From assembly GCA_021373015.1 (NCBI GenBank), contig JAJFTJ010000010.1:1-43808 (forward strand): a stretch of DNA of 43,808 nt, written 5' to 3'. This document shows positions 24,694 through 32,816 of the stretch, in pieces. How positions within the stretch are numbered: position 1 is the first letter of the stretch; the number at the start of each line of letters is the position of its first letter. This DNA is from Nitrospiraceae bacterium. Lineage in GTDB: Bacteria; Nitrospirota; Thermodesulfovibrionia; Thermodesulfovibrionales; UBA1546. The position numbers were made by a program, and so were the translations under genes. The notes under the pieces are model-generated. The model did no database searches. It was not told the DNA's origin and saw nothing but the letters and a program-made list of their open reading frames with translations.

Positions 24694-25884
24694 ATGCTTG
24701 ACGTTCTGAAAATCACTGCTGTATTTGTTATCATCCTGATCCTTCTCAGAAAAAAATGGAACATTGGGTATGTAATGCTCGTAGCTGCCGGTACACTTGC
24801 CTTGTTGTATTTAATGCCCCTGACTTTAATAGTATCCTCGATAAAAAACGCTCTTATTGACAAGGTAACAATCAAGCTTGCACTAGCGCTAACTATGATA
24901 AAGAGCTTTGAGCTTGTGCTTCGGGAGAATGATGTGCTTGCTGAGATGATGAAGGCGTCAAGGGCTCTGCTCCAGAGAAAAAAAGCGGTGATAATCTCGA
25001 TGCCTCTGCTTATAGGTCTTCTTCCTTCAATCGGTGGCGCATATTTCTCAGCTCCAATGGTGGATGAATCCACAAAAGATATGAAGATGTCTCAAGAGGA
25101 AAAGGCATTTGTGAATTACTGGTTCAGGCATCCATGGGAATATATACTTCCGCTTTATCCCGGCATACTGCTTGCCTCAGCAGTAACAGGCATAGAATTA
25201 AGAACCATGATCATTGCTAACGCAACTTATGCTGTTTTTATTTTTGTGACAGGATTTATTTTTGGCATGAAAGAGGTAAAGGGAAAATTCCCTTTATCAG
25301 AAGGCATATCTAAAAAAGGCGCGCTGAGTTTTATCCCTGTCGCAGCTGTTCTTGCGCTTGTTGTTGTATTTAATTTCGAACTTCACTACGCGCTTTTGAT
25401 TCTGCTGCTGGGGCTTTTCATTTTTTACAGATACAAAATCAAAAATATGGCAAGGGTTATTCTGCACGGCTTATCAATCGATGTTTTGCTCCTTATAGCT
25501 GGTGTGATGGTTTTTAAGGAGATTATGGAGGTTTCAGGCTCGGTAAAAAATCTAAGCGGAGTTCTGACTGAAACAGGAGTGCCTCTGATGCCGATTCTTG
25601 CGCTTCTGCCTTTTGTAAGCGGACTGCTCACAGGGCTTACAGCCGGTTTTGTTGGAACCACATTTCCTCTTATATTAAGCATTGTAAAAGAGCCTTCAAT
25701 CGGTGTGATCACATTTGCTTTTGCCGCGGGATTTATGGGCGTTTTGTTCTCGCCGGTTCATGTCTGTCTTGTGCTGACAAGGGAGTATTTCAAGGCAGAC
25801 ATATGGGGAGTGTACAAAAAAATTATCCCGGCAGGTTTAATTGTTTTTTTCATCGCTGTTATAGAGTATTTTATTCTCAAGTAA
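24694..25884 (+). CDS. DUF401 family integral membrane protein
   Basis: The 396-residue protein has about ten membrane helices and matches the DUF401 family, distantly related to anion/dicarboxylate-type transporters, of unknown substrate. Recognisable stretches are ALALTMIKSFELVLRENDV, LLPSIGGAYFSAPMVDE near residue 110, FVNYWFRHPWEYILPLYPG, LLTGLTAGFVGTTFPL near 310 and GFMGVLFSPVHVCLVLTREYF near 347. The paired half-repeats (GLLPSIGGAYFSAP and SGLLTGLTAGFVGT) suggest internal symmetry as in ion-transporter folds. Its ATG abuts a -10 box. Confidence 0.85.
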   Translation: MLDVLKITAVFVIILILLRKKWNIGYVMLVAAGTLALLYLMPLTLIVSSIKNALIDKVTIKLALALTMIKSFELVLRENDVLAEMMKASRALLQRKKAVIISMPLLIGLLPSIGGAYFSAPMVDESTKDMKMSQEEKAFVNYWFRHPWEYILPLYPGILLASAVTGIELRTMIIANATYAVFIFVTGFIFGMKEVKGKFPLSEGISKKGALSFIPVAAVLALVVVFNFELHYALLILLLGLFIFYRYKIKNMARVILHGLSIDVLLLIAGVMVFKEIMEVSGSVKNLSGVLTETGVPLMPILALLPFVSGLLTGLTAGFVGTTFPLILSIVKEPSIGVITFAFAAGFMGVLFSPVHVCLVLTREYFKADIWGVYKKIIPAGLIVFFIAVIEYFILK

Positions 25885-25911
25885 ATAATTTGATTAAAAC
25901 GGAAAATTTAA

Positions 25912-25940
25912 TTGACAAGTCAGATATAGTTGGATATAGT
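25912..25940 (+). promoter_or_regulatory. Sigma-70-type promoter of the zinc-ribbon gene cluster
   Basis: TTGACA (25912-25917), a 17-base spacer and TATAGT (25935-25940) form a near-consensus promoter, with predicted start near 25947 and AGGAG before the first ATG. The word GATATAGT occurs twice in tandem around the -10. Confidence 0.8.
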
Positions 25941-25979
25941 TAGCAATAACTTTGCGCACATTTTTTTCAGGAGTGGAAA

Positions 25980-26453
25980 ATGTATTGTCCCAAATGCGGC
26001 GCCCAAAATGAGGATAACAATTTCAGATGTATAAAATGCAACTATGTAATTCAATCTGTACAGCCCCCATCAATTCATATTAAAGAAACAAATCCCGTTA
26101 AAATAGTGCTGTGGGTAGCAGTCCCGCTCATGATAGTTTTTATTCTTGGAATTCTTGCCGCAATCGCTATTCCTGCGTATATAAACGCGCAAACAAAGGC
26201 ACGGGAAAATATAGCGCGCTCTCAGGCTAAGGCAGCTTGTTTTGTAGCGCAGGAATTATTCAGCCAGGATCCGAACAAGACAATAACATACGAGGATTTG
26301 GAAAAACAGGGGTTTATACGGCCTGATGTTGAAGTCTTGATAAAACAAGGAACAAGAGAGAACATGCTGATAAAAGCAAGGCATACAAAAGGCAAAAAGA
26401 TTTATTCTGTTGACAAGGAATGCGTTATTTCAGAAATTACGCAGTGGAAATAA
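25980..26453 (+). CDS. Zinc-ribbon protein with a pilin-like membrane helix
   Basis: The 157-residue protein begins with a short zinc ribbon (C3-x2-C6 and C17-x2-C20 in MYCPKCGAQNEDNNFRCIKC). A linker precedes a helix at about 43-67 ending ILGILAAIAIPAYINAQTKARENIARS, which closely resembles the N-terminal helix of type IV pilins. The usual prepilin peptidase site and Glu5 are absent, so processing as a pilin is unlikely. The globular end has a pilin-like helix followed by strands. It probably sits in the inner membrane with the ribbon inside. The zinc ribbon is nearly identical to that of the next gene. The function is unknown. Confidence 0.75.
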   Translation: MYCPKCGAQNEDNNFRCIKCNYVIQSVQPPSIHIKETNPVKIVLWVAVPLMIVFILGILAAIAIPAYINAQTKARENIARSQAKAACFVAQELFSQDPNKTITYEDLEKQGFIRPDVEVLIKQGTRENMLIKARHTKGKKIYSVDKECVISEITQWK

Positions 26454-26479
26454 ATCTATAATTAAAGACGGAGGACTCT

Positions 26480-26836
26480 ATGTTTTGTACAAAATGCGGG
26501 ACACAGAATGAGGATAATGCTTTCAAATGTATTAAATGCGGCAATGCTTTACAAAGAACTGCTAGTATACAAAGCACACAGAGTGTGCCGAATTATCTAG
26601 CACAGGCAATTTTGGTTACTATTTTTTGCTGTCTTCCATTTGGGATTCCAGCGATAGTATTTGCAGCACAGGTGAACGGCAAGCTTGCAGCAGGTGATTA
26701 TAACGGAGCTCTAGAGACCTCAAAAAAAGCTAAGATGTGGTGCTGGGTATCTTTCTGGGTGGGACTGGGCGTTGTGATTCTCTACCTGCTGGCGCTGATG
26801 ATCCCGCTTATGCTTGGAGGTTCAAAAAGTTTTTAA
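26480..26836 (+). CDS. Zinc-ribbon CD225/dispanin-type membrane protein
   Basis: The 118-residue protein has the same N-terminal ribbon (C3, C6, C17, C20 in MFCTKCGTQNEDNAFKCIKC). After a polar linker comes a CD225-like domain: SVPNYLAQAILVTIFCCLPFGIPAIVFAAQVNGKLAAGDYNGALETSKKAK spans the re-entrant helix, cysteines and basic loop of the family, followed by a membrane helix (WVSFWVGLGVVILYLLALM). Bacterial members have no assigned role. A good GGAGG precedes the ATG. It lies 26 bases after the pilin-like zinc-ribbon gene. Confidence 0.8.
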   Translation: MFCTKCGTQNEDNAFKCIKCGNALQRTASIQSTQSVPNYLAQAILVTIFCCLPFGIPAIVFAAQVNGKLAAGDYNGALETSKKAKMWCWVSFWVGLGVVILYLLALMIPLMLGGSKSF

Positions 26837-26869
26837 TTTTTAATAAGCATTGGTAAAAATAACCTGGCT

Positions 26870-27253
26870 TTGAAATATCCAATATATTTATATATAGGAA
26901 CAGCTTTATTTTTACTGCTGATATTTTTATTTAATCCGACTGAGTCGCTAATTTTCCCTCCCTGTCTGTTTAAAAAACTGACAGGATTTTACTGCCCGGG
27001 CTGCGGTTCATTGCGAGCATTTCACCAAATATTGCACGGCAATCTGGCTGCTGCTTTTGGATTTAATCCCATGGCTGTTTTGATGATCCCCTTTTTAGCA
27101 GGGTATATTTTGTATGATGGGGTCATGAATAAAATTTTTCAACAGAAAATTCTGATGCCGCCTATAGTGATCTGGACTCTGTTATTTATTATCATACTAT
27201 TCGGAATCCTCAGAAACATCCCGATTTACCCTTTTATTCTGCTGGCGCCATAA
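26870..27253 (+). CDS. DUF2752 membrane protein
   Basis: The 127-residue protein has three membrane helices and the DUF2752 core FYCPGCGSLRAFHQILHGNLAAAFGFNPMAV, with its characteristic CPGCG. The start is a TTG at 26870 with no strong ribosome site, so the exact start is uncertain. DUF2752 genes often sit beside CD225/TM2 membrane proteins, as here, which suggests a shared but unknown membrane role. Confidence 0.82.
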   Translation: MKYPIYLYIGTALFLLLIFLFNPTESLIFPPCLFKKLTGFYCPGCGSLRAFHQILHGNLAAAFGFNPMAVLMIPFLAGYILYDGVMNKIFQQKILMPPIVIWTLLFIIILFGILRNIPIYPFILLAP

Positions 27254-27274
27254 TGCAAAATATTTTCCTTTGTC

Positions 27275-27302
27275 TTGATTAAATAAGGCTAAAACGTATA
27301 GT
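27275..27302 (+). promoter_or_regulatory. Promoter of the yajC-secDF operon
   Basis: TTGATT (27275-27280) and TATAGT (27297-27302) with a 16-base spacer lie about 60 bases before the yajC start, which has an AGGAGG site. Confidence 0.6.
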
Positions 27303-27361
27303 ATATAAATCGAAAAATTCTTTCCCCTTGATTAAAATCCCGGGGTAAACAGGAGGCTAAA

Positions 27362-27703
27362 ATGTTTTCATTTACAGATATTGCGTGGGCAATGGGTCCG
27401 GCACAGCAGGATGGAGGAGCACAGGGCGCAGGCTCGATGATACAGTCTTTACTCCCCCTGATAATAATCTTTGTAATCTTTTATTTTCTCCTTATAAGAC
27501 CTCAGCAAAAGAGGCAGAAGGAGCACAAGGCTATGATAAACAGCCTTAAAAGAGGCGACAAGATTGTTACTTCTAGCGGTATTTATGGTGTTGTTGAATC
27601 TGTCGGCACAATTACAGTGACAGTGAAGATCGCTGAAAATGTAAAGGTAAAATTCGGCAAAGACGCTGTTGCAGCTATCAGGCTGGCTTCAGAGGAAGAA
27701 TAA
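27362..27703 (+). CDS. yajC: Preprotein translocase auxiliary subunit YajC
   Basis: YajC associates with SecDF in the inner membrane and aids protein export. The 113-residue protein has a glycine/glutamine-rich N terminus, one membrane helix (LLPLIIIFVIFYFLLIRPQQKRQKEHKAM) with the diagnostic RPQQKR at the cytoplasmic edge, and a small beta domain (GDKIVTSSGIYGVVESVG). It starts the run yajC, HD protein, secD, secF, recJ, rel. Confidence 0.95.
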   Translation: MFSFTDIAWAMGPAQQDGGAQGAGSMIQSLLPLIIIFVIFYFLLIRPQQKRQKEHKAMINSLKRGDKIVTSSGIYGVVESVGTITVTVKIAENVKVKFGKDAVAAIRLASEEE

Positions 27704-27704
27704 T

Positions 27705-28367
27705 TTGGCTCCTGATCTGGACAGATTACACAATAATATAAGGGCCAGGCTCTATATAAAGATGGCAGACAAATATCTTGATACCATCGGCTACACTGAA
27801 CATGGTCTTAGACACACAGATATAGTATCTAAAACTGCATATGATATCATGAAGAAACTTTCCTATAATGAAAAAGATACGGAACTGGCAGCAGCAGCAG
27901 GATTTCTTCATGACATCGGCAATATGCTTGGAAGACAGAACCATCAGAATCTCGGAGCGATTCTCGCAAAGGAAGTGCTGGAAGAACTTGGATATGAATT
28001 AGAAGACATTGTTAAAATAATGATGGCAATAGCAATACACGAAGAGGACGGAGCAGAGATACCTGATGTTATTTCAGCAGCGCTTGTAATTGCCGATAAA
28101 GCTGATGTTCATAGAAGCAGGGTCAGAAACCCGAAGATGGTGAGCGAAGACATACACGACAGAGTAAATTATGCGGCAACAGAATCGAAGCTGAAAGTTG
28201 ATCCTGATAAAAAACTTATAGTGCTTTCACTTGTCATAGACACAAAAATCTCTCAGGTGATAGAATATTTTGCGATATTTTTGACTCGTATGATGGCGTG
28301 CAAAAAAGCAGCCGGTGTTTTGGGCTGTGAGTTCGAGCTTTTTATAAACAATACTCGGATGGCATAA
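27705..28367 (+). CDS. HD-domain phosphohydrolase-like protein
   Basis: The protein carries an HD domain: the metal ligands are in TEHGLRHTDIV, the diagnostic His-Asp pair is in AAGFLHDIGNMLGRQNHQNLG, and ALVIADKADVHRSRVR supplies the later Asp. I start at TTG 27705, one base after the yajC stop, because GAGGAAG precedes it (220 residues); an ATG at 27669 would overlap yajC. HD proteins hydrolyse nucleotides or phosphate esters; the substrate here is unknown. Its placement between yajC and secD suggests co-expression with the Sec accessory genes. Confidence 0.82.
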   Translation: MAPDLDRLHNNIRARLYIKMADKYLDTIGYTEHGLRHTDIVSKTAYDIMKKLSYNEKDTELAAAAGFLHDIGNMLGRQNHQNLGAILAKEVLEELGYELEDIVKIMMAIAIHEEDGAEIPDVISAALVIADKADVHRSRVRNPKMVSEDIHDRVNYAATESKLKVDPDKKLIVLSLVIDTKISQVIEYFAIFLTRMMACKKAAGVLGCEFELFINNTRMA

Positions 28368-28457
28368 GCAGATTTAGAGTTAAAAGCTACAGGTTAACAA
28401 AGAAAAATTTATTTCTAACATTGAAATTTTAATTTTTATTTCAAATTTGGAGGGCAG

Positions 28458-30083
28458 ATGAAGAAAAAGATAATTTGGAGATTCAGTCTTATCGGCGTAA
28501 CCGTGGCTCTTGCAGCAGTTTTTTTCCTGCCAAATACACCTGTATTCAAGCATATGCCTGAATGGTGGAAAAAAAGCATGCCTGACAAGGGAATAGTGCT
28601 TGGTCTTGACCTTCAGGGAGGGATACACCTTGTATTCGAGGTCGAAGGCGACAAGGCTGTTGAGATAACAATAGACAGAATAAGCCAAACCTTAAAAGAC
28701 CTGCTTGCAAAAAAGAAGATTAACGCTGAGATAACAGCAAAAGGGAAACAGATAATAGTCACGCCTTCAACTATGGAAGTGAGAAAGGCGATAGAGGAAA
28801 ATTACCCATTTCTTATGGCAGTTGAAACAGGTTCAAAGCTTGTATATGAACTTACTGCAAAAGAAATGACAAAGATAAAGGATAATGCTTCTGATCAGGC
28901 TCTCGAGACAATCAGAAACAGGATTGACCAGTTTGGAGTTGCAGAACCTACTATTCACAGACAGGGGACAAATGAGATTGTTGTTCAGCTTCCGGGCATA
29001 AAAGATCCTAAAAGAGCAATAGAAATAATCGGCAAGACAGCACAGCTCGAATTCAAACTTGTTGACGAGTCGTCATCAGTGGCAGTTGAGATTCCTCAGA
29101 CCGTAGATCCCGGCGAGGAAGAGGCATTATTGAAAAAGTTTGAAGGAAAAATCCCTGCCGATACCGAGATACTTTTTGAGAAAAGAACTAACAGGGAGAC
29201 CGGAGCAGTAAGGAAATTCCCTATACTTCTTAAAAAGCAGGCTGTTATTACAGGCGATCTTCTGAAAGAGGCAAAAGTAAGTCTTGATCAGGGAAGCTTT
29301 GGCGAGCCGCATGTATCAATAGTATTTAATGCTTTGGGCGCAAAAAAATTCGAAGAGGTTACAGCAGCAAATGTTAAAAAGCGTCTAGCAATAATTCTTG
29401 ATAACACTGTCTATTCATCGCCTGTTATCAGGGAGAGAATAGGCGGCGGCAACGCACAGATATCAGGAGGGTTTTCTTTGGAAGAGGCAAAAGATCTTGC
29501 AATAGTTCTTAAGGCCGGAGCTCTTCCTGCTCCTGTTAAGATGCTTCAAAATATAACAGTTGGTCCTTCGCTCGGCACAGACTCGATAGAAGCAGGAAAG
29601 CTGGCAGGAATAATGGGAACAATACTCGTAGCTCTGTTCATGATAATTTACTACCGCATGTCTGGATTTATTGCAGATCTTGCACTGATTTTCAATATAG
29701 TTCTGCTTCTTGGAGCAATGGCATCTTTAAATGCAACACTCACAATGCCGGGTATTGCAGGAATAATCCTCGCGATAGGAATGGCGGTTGACTCTAATGT
29801 GCTTATGTTTGAGAGGATGAGGGATGAACTGCATGCAGGAAAAACTCCGCGCGCCGCCGTAGATTCAGGGTATCACAAGGCATTCTGGACTATTTTCGAC
29901 TCTCATGTAACAACTCTTATAACAGCAGCGGTTCTATTCCAGTTTGGCACAGGGCCTATAAAGGGATTTGCTGTTACATTGAGCCTCGGCGTAGCCATAA
30001 ATCTTTTTACAGCGCTTATCGGCACAAAAACAGTTTTTGACCTTATAAATTCAATGCGTGACATAAAAAAACTGAGCATATAA
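28458..30083 (+). CDS. secD: Protein translocase subunit SecD
   Basis: SecD with SecF uses the proton gradient to pull exported proteins through SecYEG. The 541-residue protein has an N-terminal helix, the [15 protein letters not shown] motif near residue 50, the large periplasmic region (including [18 protein letters not shown]), a GAIPAPV-like [19 protein letters not shown] block, and five C-terminal helices including [26 protein letters not shown] site precedes the ATG. It is followed after 12 bases by secF. Confidence 0.96.
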   Translation: MKKKIIWRFSLIGVTVALAAVFFLPNTPVFKHMPEWWKKSMPDKGIVLGLDLQGGIHLVFEVEGDKAVEITIDRISQTLKDLLAKKKINAEITAKGKQIIVTPSTMEVRKAIEENYPFLMAVETGSKLVYELTAKEMTKIKDNASDQALETIRNRIDQFGVAEPTIHRQGTNEIVVQLPGIKDPKRAIEIIGKTAQLEFKLVDESSSVAVEIPQTVDPGEEEALLKKFEGKIPADTEILFEKRTNRETGAVRKFPILLKKQAVITGDLLKEAKVSLDQGSFGEPHVSIVFNALGAKKFEEVTAANVKKRLAIILDNTVYSSPVIRERIGGGNAQISGGFSLEEAKDLAIVLKAGALPAPVKMLQNITVGPSLGTDSIEAGKLAGIMGTILVALFMIIYYRMSGFIADLALIFNIVLLLGAMASLNATLTMPGIAGIILAIGMAVDSNVLMFERMRDELHAGKTPRAAVDSGYHKAFWTIFDSHVTTLITAAVLFQFGTGPIKGFAVTLSLGVAINLFTALIGTKTVFDLINSMRDIKKLSI

Positions 30084-30095
30084 TCAGGAGGCTGA

Positions 30096-31007
30096 ATGTT
30101 AGAGATAATAAAGAATACAAAAATAGATTTCATGGGCTGGAGAAAAACAGCTTTTGTTTTTTCAGGCATACTCTCGATTCTTGGAATCATTGCCATAGTG
30201 CAGATAGCCAATGGAAAGGCAAATCTTGGGATAGATTTTGCCGGCGGAACATCTATACAGCTTAAATTCGAGAAACCTGTGGTACTGCACGATGTCAGGC
30301 TTGCACTTGAAAATTCAGGCGTGAAGGACTTTGACCTTCAGGATCTTCCAAGTGTTAACAAGATACTAATCAGGATAAAGAAAACAGATCATGAGGTGGG
30401 GAAAACAGGAGAGTCGATCACAAACATAATCAGTCAAAGATTCCCTGACAATAAATATGCTGTTGATTCAACAACAGAGATTGGCCCAAAGGTCGGGAGC
30501 AGGCTGAGACTCGATGCAGCGCAGGCAGTAATATTCGCAGTCATAGGAATACTTGTATATGTAGCAATAAGGTTCCAGTTCAGATTCAGTGTTGGAGCAA
30601 CAATCGCGACATTCCATGATGTGCTCGCAGTGCTTGGAATATTTTATTTGATGGGCCGCGAGATCAATCTTATACTTATTACAGCGCTTCTTACCATCGC
30701 GGGATATTCTCTGACTGATACAGTCGTTGTTTTTGACAGAATAAGAGAAAATCTCAGGTTCAGATTCAAGGAACCGCTTGATGTTGTTATGAACGCAAGC
30801 ATAAATGAGGTGCTTTCAAGAACAATAGTAACCTCGCTCACAGTTCTTATCTCATCAGCTGCATTATTCTTTTTTGGAGGCGAGGTTATTCATGATTTTT
30901 CTCTTGCCATGATAATGGGCGTTATAATCGGGACATATTCCTCGATCTTCATAGCGAGCCCGGTTGTTCTGCTCTGGGGCGGGAAAAAACCTTTATCAAA
31001 AAAATAG
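30096..31007 (+). CDS. secF: Protein translocase subunit SecF
   Basis: The 303-residue partner of SecD has the N-terminal helix and NLGIDFAGGTSIQLKF near residue 43, a short periplasmic domain, VGSRLRLDAAQAVIFAVIGILVYVAIRFQ, and the signature TIAGYSLTDTVVVFDRIRENLR near 200, then SRTIVTSLTVLISSAALFFFGG. The length is typical. AGGAGG precedes the ATG. Confidence 0.96.
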   Translation: MLEIIKNTKIDFMGWRKTAFVFSGILSILGIIAIVQIANGKANLGIDFAGGTSIQLKFEKPVVLHDVRLALENSGVKDFDLQDLPSVNKILIRIKKTDHEVGKTGESITNIISQRFPDNKYAVDSTTEIGPKVGSRLRLDAAQAVIFAVIGILVYVAIRFQFRFSVGATIATFHDVLAVLGIFYLMGREINLILITALLTIAGYSLTDTVVVFDRIRENLRFRFKEPLDVVMNASINEVLSRTIVTSLTVLISSAALFFFGGEVIHDFSLAMIMGVIIGTYSSIFIASPVVLLWGGKKPLSKK

Positions 31008-31018
31008 ATTTTGGATAT

Positions 31019-31067
31019 AAGGCGGAAGAATTTTCTTATCAGAAACAAGGATAAATTCTTTCGCCTT
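31019..31067 (+). terminator. Hairpin between secF and recJ
   Basis: AAGGCGGAAGAATTT (31019-31033) pairs with AAATTCTTTCGCCTT (31053-31067) over 15 bp with one G-T pair and a 19-base loop. It is followed by TTAAAAATAT rather than a T-run, so it may be a weak terminator, an mRNA processing site or a stabilising stem. The recJ ATG follows 10 bases later. Confidence 0.45.
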
Positions 31068-31076
31068 TAAAAATAT

Positions 31077-32777
31077 ATGCATAGAAAGTGGCTTGTAAAA
31101 AGAACCAATCCTGAATACATAAGTTATATCTCAAAAACAGCTTCAATCTCTCCTGCGCTTGCAAAGATATTAGTGAACAGGGGAATAAAGACTGTTGAGA
31201 AGATAAAAAGCTTTATTGCCCCCTCTTTTTCTGCATTATCAAATCCATTTGATTTTGCAGGCTTGGAAACCGCTGTACAAAGAATCAAAAGCGCAATCTC
31301 TTCAAAAGAAAAGATTCTCATACACGGAGATTATGACGCTGACGGTCTTACTGCAACTGCAATAATGGTTCATGTAATAAATGCACTGGGCGGCGATGTG
31401 CATTATTTTATTCCAAACAGAATCCAGCATGGCTATGGATTCAATCTTGCCTCGATTGACCTTGCAAAAAAAATGGGAATCACACTGATAATCACGGTCG
31501 ATTGCGGCATCACGGCATTTGATACTGCTTCGTATGCAAAAAAACAGAGGATAGAAGTGATAATCACGGACCATCATGAACCGTCTGACAAAAATATTCT
31601 GCCTGAGGCAGCAGCAGTTATAAATCCGAAATATTCAGCTCCTGGTTCTGATTCGGCAAATTTATCAGGCGCAGGCATTGCATTTAAGGTTGCACAGGCG
31701 CTGGATTCAGTTTTCCAAACAGAGTTTTCTTCAAAGCTTCTTGATCTTGCTGCAATAGGCACAATGGCAGATGTTGTTCCCATCATAGGCGAAAACAGGA
31801 TAATTGTAAAAGAAGGACTCAAACTCATTGATCAGGGACATAGGACTGGGATAAGCGCTTTGAAAAGTATTGCGGGAATAGACAAGAGAGAGATCAGCGC
31901 AGGACTTCTTGCATTTACTCTTATCCCAAGGATCAATGCAGCCGGACGCATTGGCGATGCCGCAGATGTTGTCCGTCTTCTCACCTCTGATATCGCTGAT
32001 GAAGTGTCAGGGCTTAGTTCATGGCTTGATAAGCTGAATTCTGAAAGACAGAAACTCGATGCTGATGTTTATCAGCAGGCGCTTTCGATAGTAAATGAAA
32101 AAAAAATAGGCAATGTTATCGTGCTTTCAGGAGAGGGATGGCATCAGGGTGTTCTTGGGATCGTTGCATCAAGGCTTGCAGACGAATTTTCAAGACCTGT
32201 TTTTGTTTTCGCTGTAAAAGACGGTATTGCAAAAGGTTCTGCAAGAAGCATCCCATGTTTTGACATATGCAGCGGACTTGCTGAATGCAAAGATCTCCTT
32301 CTTTCTTTTGGCGGACATAAGCAGGCGGCAGGCATAAAACTGAGTGCTGAAAATCTTGAGGCTTTTGAAAAAGCAATGCATGATTTAGTTAATAAAAGCG
32401 TGAGCGAGAGTGATCTTGAGCCATTGCTGGAAATCGATGCAGATGTCATGCTCTCGGAAGTGAATCATAATTTACTTAAAGAACTCGATATACTCCAGCC
32501 CTTTGGATATGGAAATCCGGAACCTGTCCTGGGTGCAAAAAAACTTGAGGTTGTTAATCCAAGAATAGTAGGGAGCAATCATCTGAAGATGAAGCTCAAG
32601 CAGGGCTCCCAGTCAATAGATGCTGTTGGTTTTGACATGGGAAAATTAAACGGTCTGCTTTCGAATGAAGATTCCCTACCTCAATATGTTGATGCGGTTT
32701 TCACTCCAGCGCTGAATGAATGGAATGGAGGCAGATATGTTCAACTGATCCTAAAGGCATTCAGACCCAGCCAATAA
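31077..32777 (+). CDS. recJ: Single-stranded-DNA exonuclease RecJ
   Basis: RecJ degrades single-stranded DNA 5' to 3' in recombination and mismatch/base-excision repair. The 566-residue protein has the DHH-family motifs: IHGDYDADGLTATA (motif I, Asp85-Asp88), VDCGIT (near 142), ITDHHEPS (165-169) and LAAIGTMADVVP near 225. The DHHA1 region holds GWHQGVLGIVASRL and FGGHKQAAG. The OB domain ends the protein (ELDILQPFGYGNPEP onward). No clear ribosome site precedes the ATG. It follows secF and precedes rel, an order common in anaerobic Gram-negatives. Confidence 0.95.
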   Translation: MHRKWLVKRTNPEYISYISKTASISPALAKILVNRGIKTVEKIKSFIAPSFSALSNPFDFAGLETAVQRIKSAISSKEKILIHGDYDADGLTATAIMVHVINALGGDVHYFIPNRIQHGYGFNLASIDLAKKMGITLIITVDCGITAFDTASYAKKQRIEVIITDHHEPSDKNILPEAAAVINPKYSAPGSDSANLSGAGIAFKVAQALDSVFQTEFSSKLLDLAAIGTMADVVPIIGENRIIVKEGLKLIDQGHRTGISALKSIAGIDKREISAGLLAFTLIPRINAAGRIGDAADVVRLLTSDIADEVSGLSSWLDKLNSERQKLDADVYQQALSIVNEKKIGNVIVLSGEGWHQGVLGIVASRLADEFSRPVFVFAVKDGIAKGSARSIPCFDICSGLAECKDLLLSFGGHKQAAGIKLSAENLEAFEKAMHDLVNKSVSESDLEPLLEIDADVMLSEVNHNLLKELDILQPFGYGNPEPVLGAKKLEVVNPRIVGSNHLKMKLKQGSQSIDAVGFDMGKLNGLLSNEDSLPQYVDAVFTPALNEWNGGRYVQLILKAFRPSQ

Positions 32778-32804
32778 AAGCAGTGAACAGTTATTTTAAA
32801 ATAG

Positions 32805-32810
32805 TATAAT
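32805..32810 (+). promoter_or_regulatory. -10 box directly before rel (leaderless)
   Basis: A consensus TATAAT lies 6 bases before the rel ATG with no Shine-Dalgarno in between, so the predicted transcript begins at the start codon. The -35 region is poor. It lies in the 39-base recJ-rel gap, so rel may have its own promoter. Confidence 0.45.
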
Positions 32811-32816
32811 AGTTTT

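Noticed and set aside
24541-24711. GTG-started open frame of about 55 codons upstream of the DUF401 gene
   Set aside because: No ribosome site or recognisable sequence, and it runs through the promoter and into the DUF401 start.
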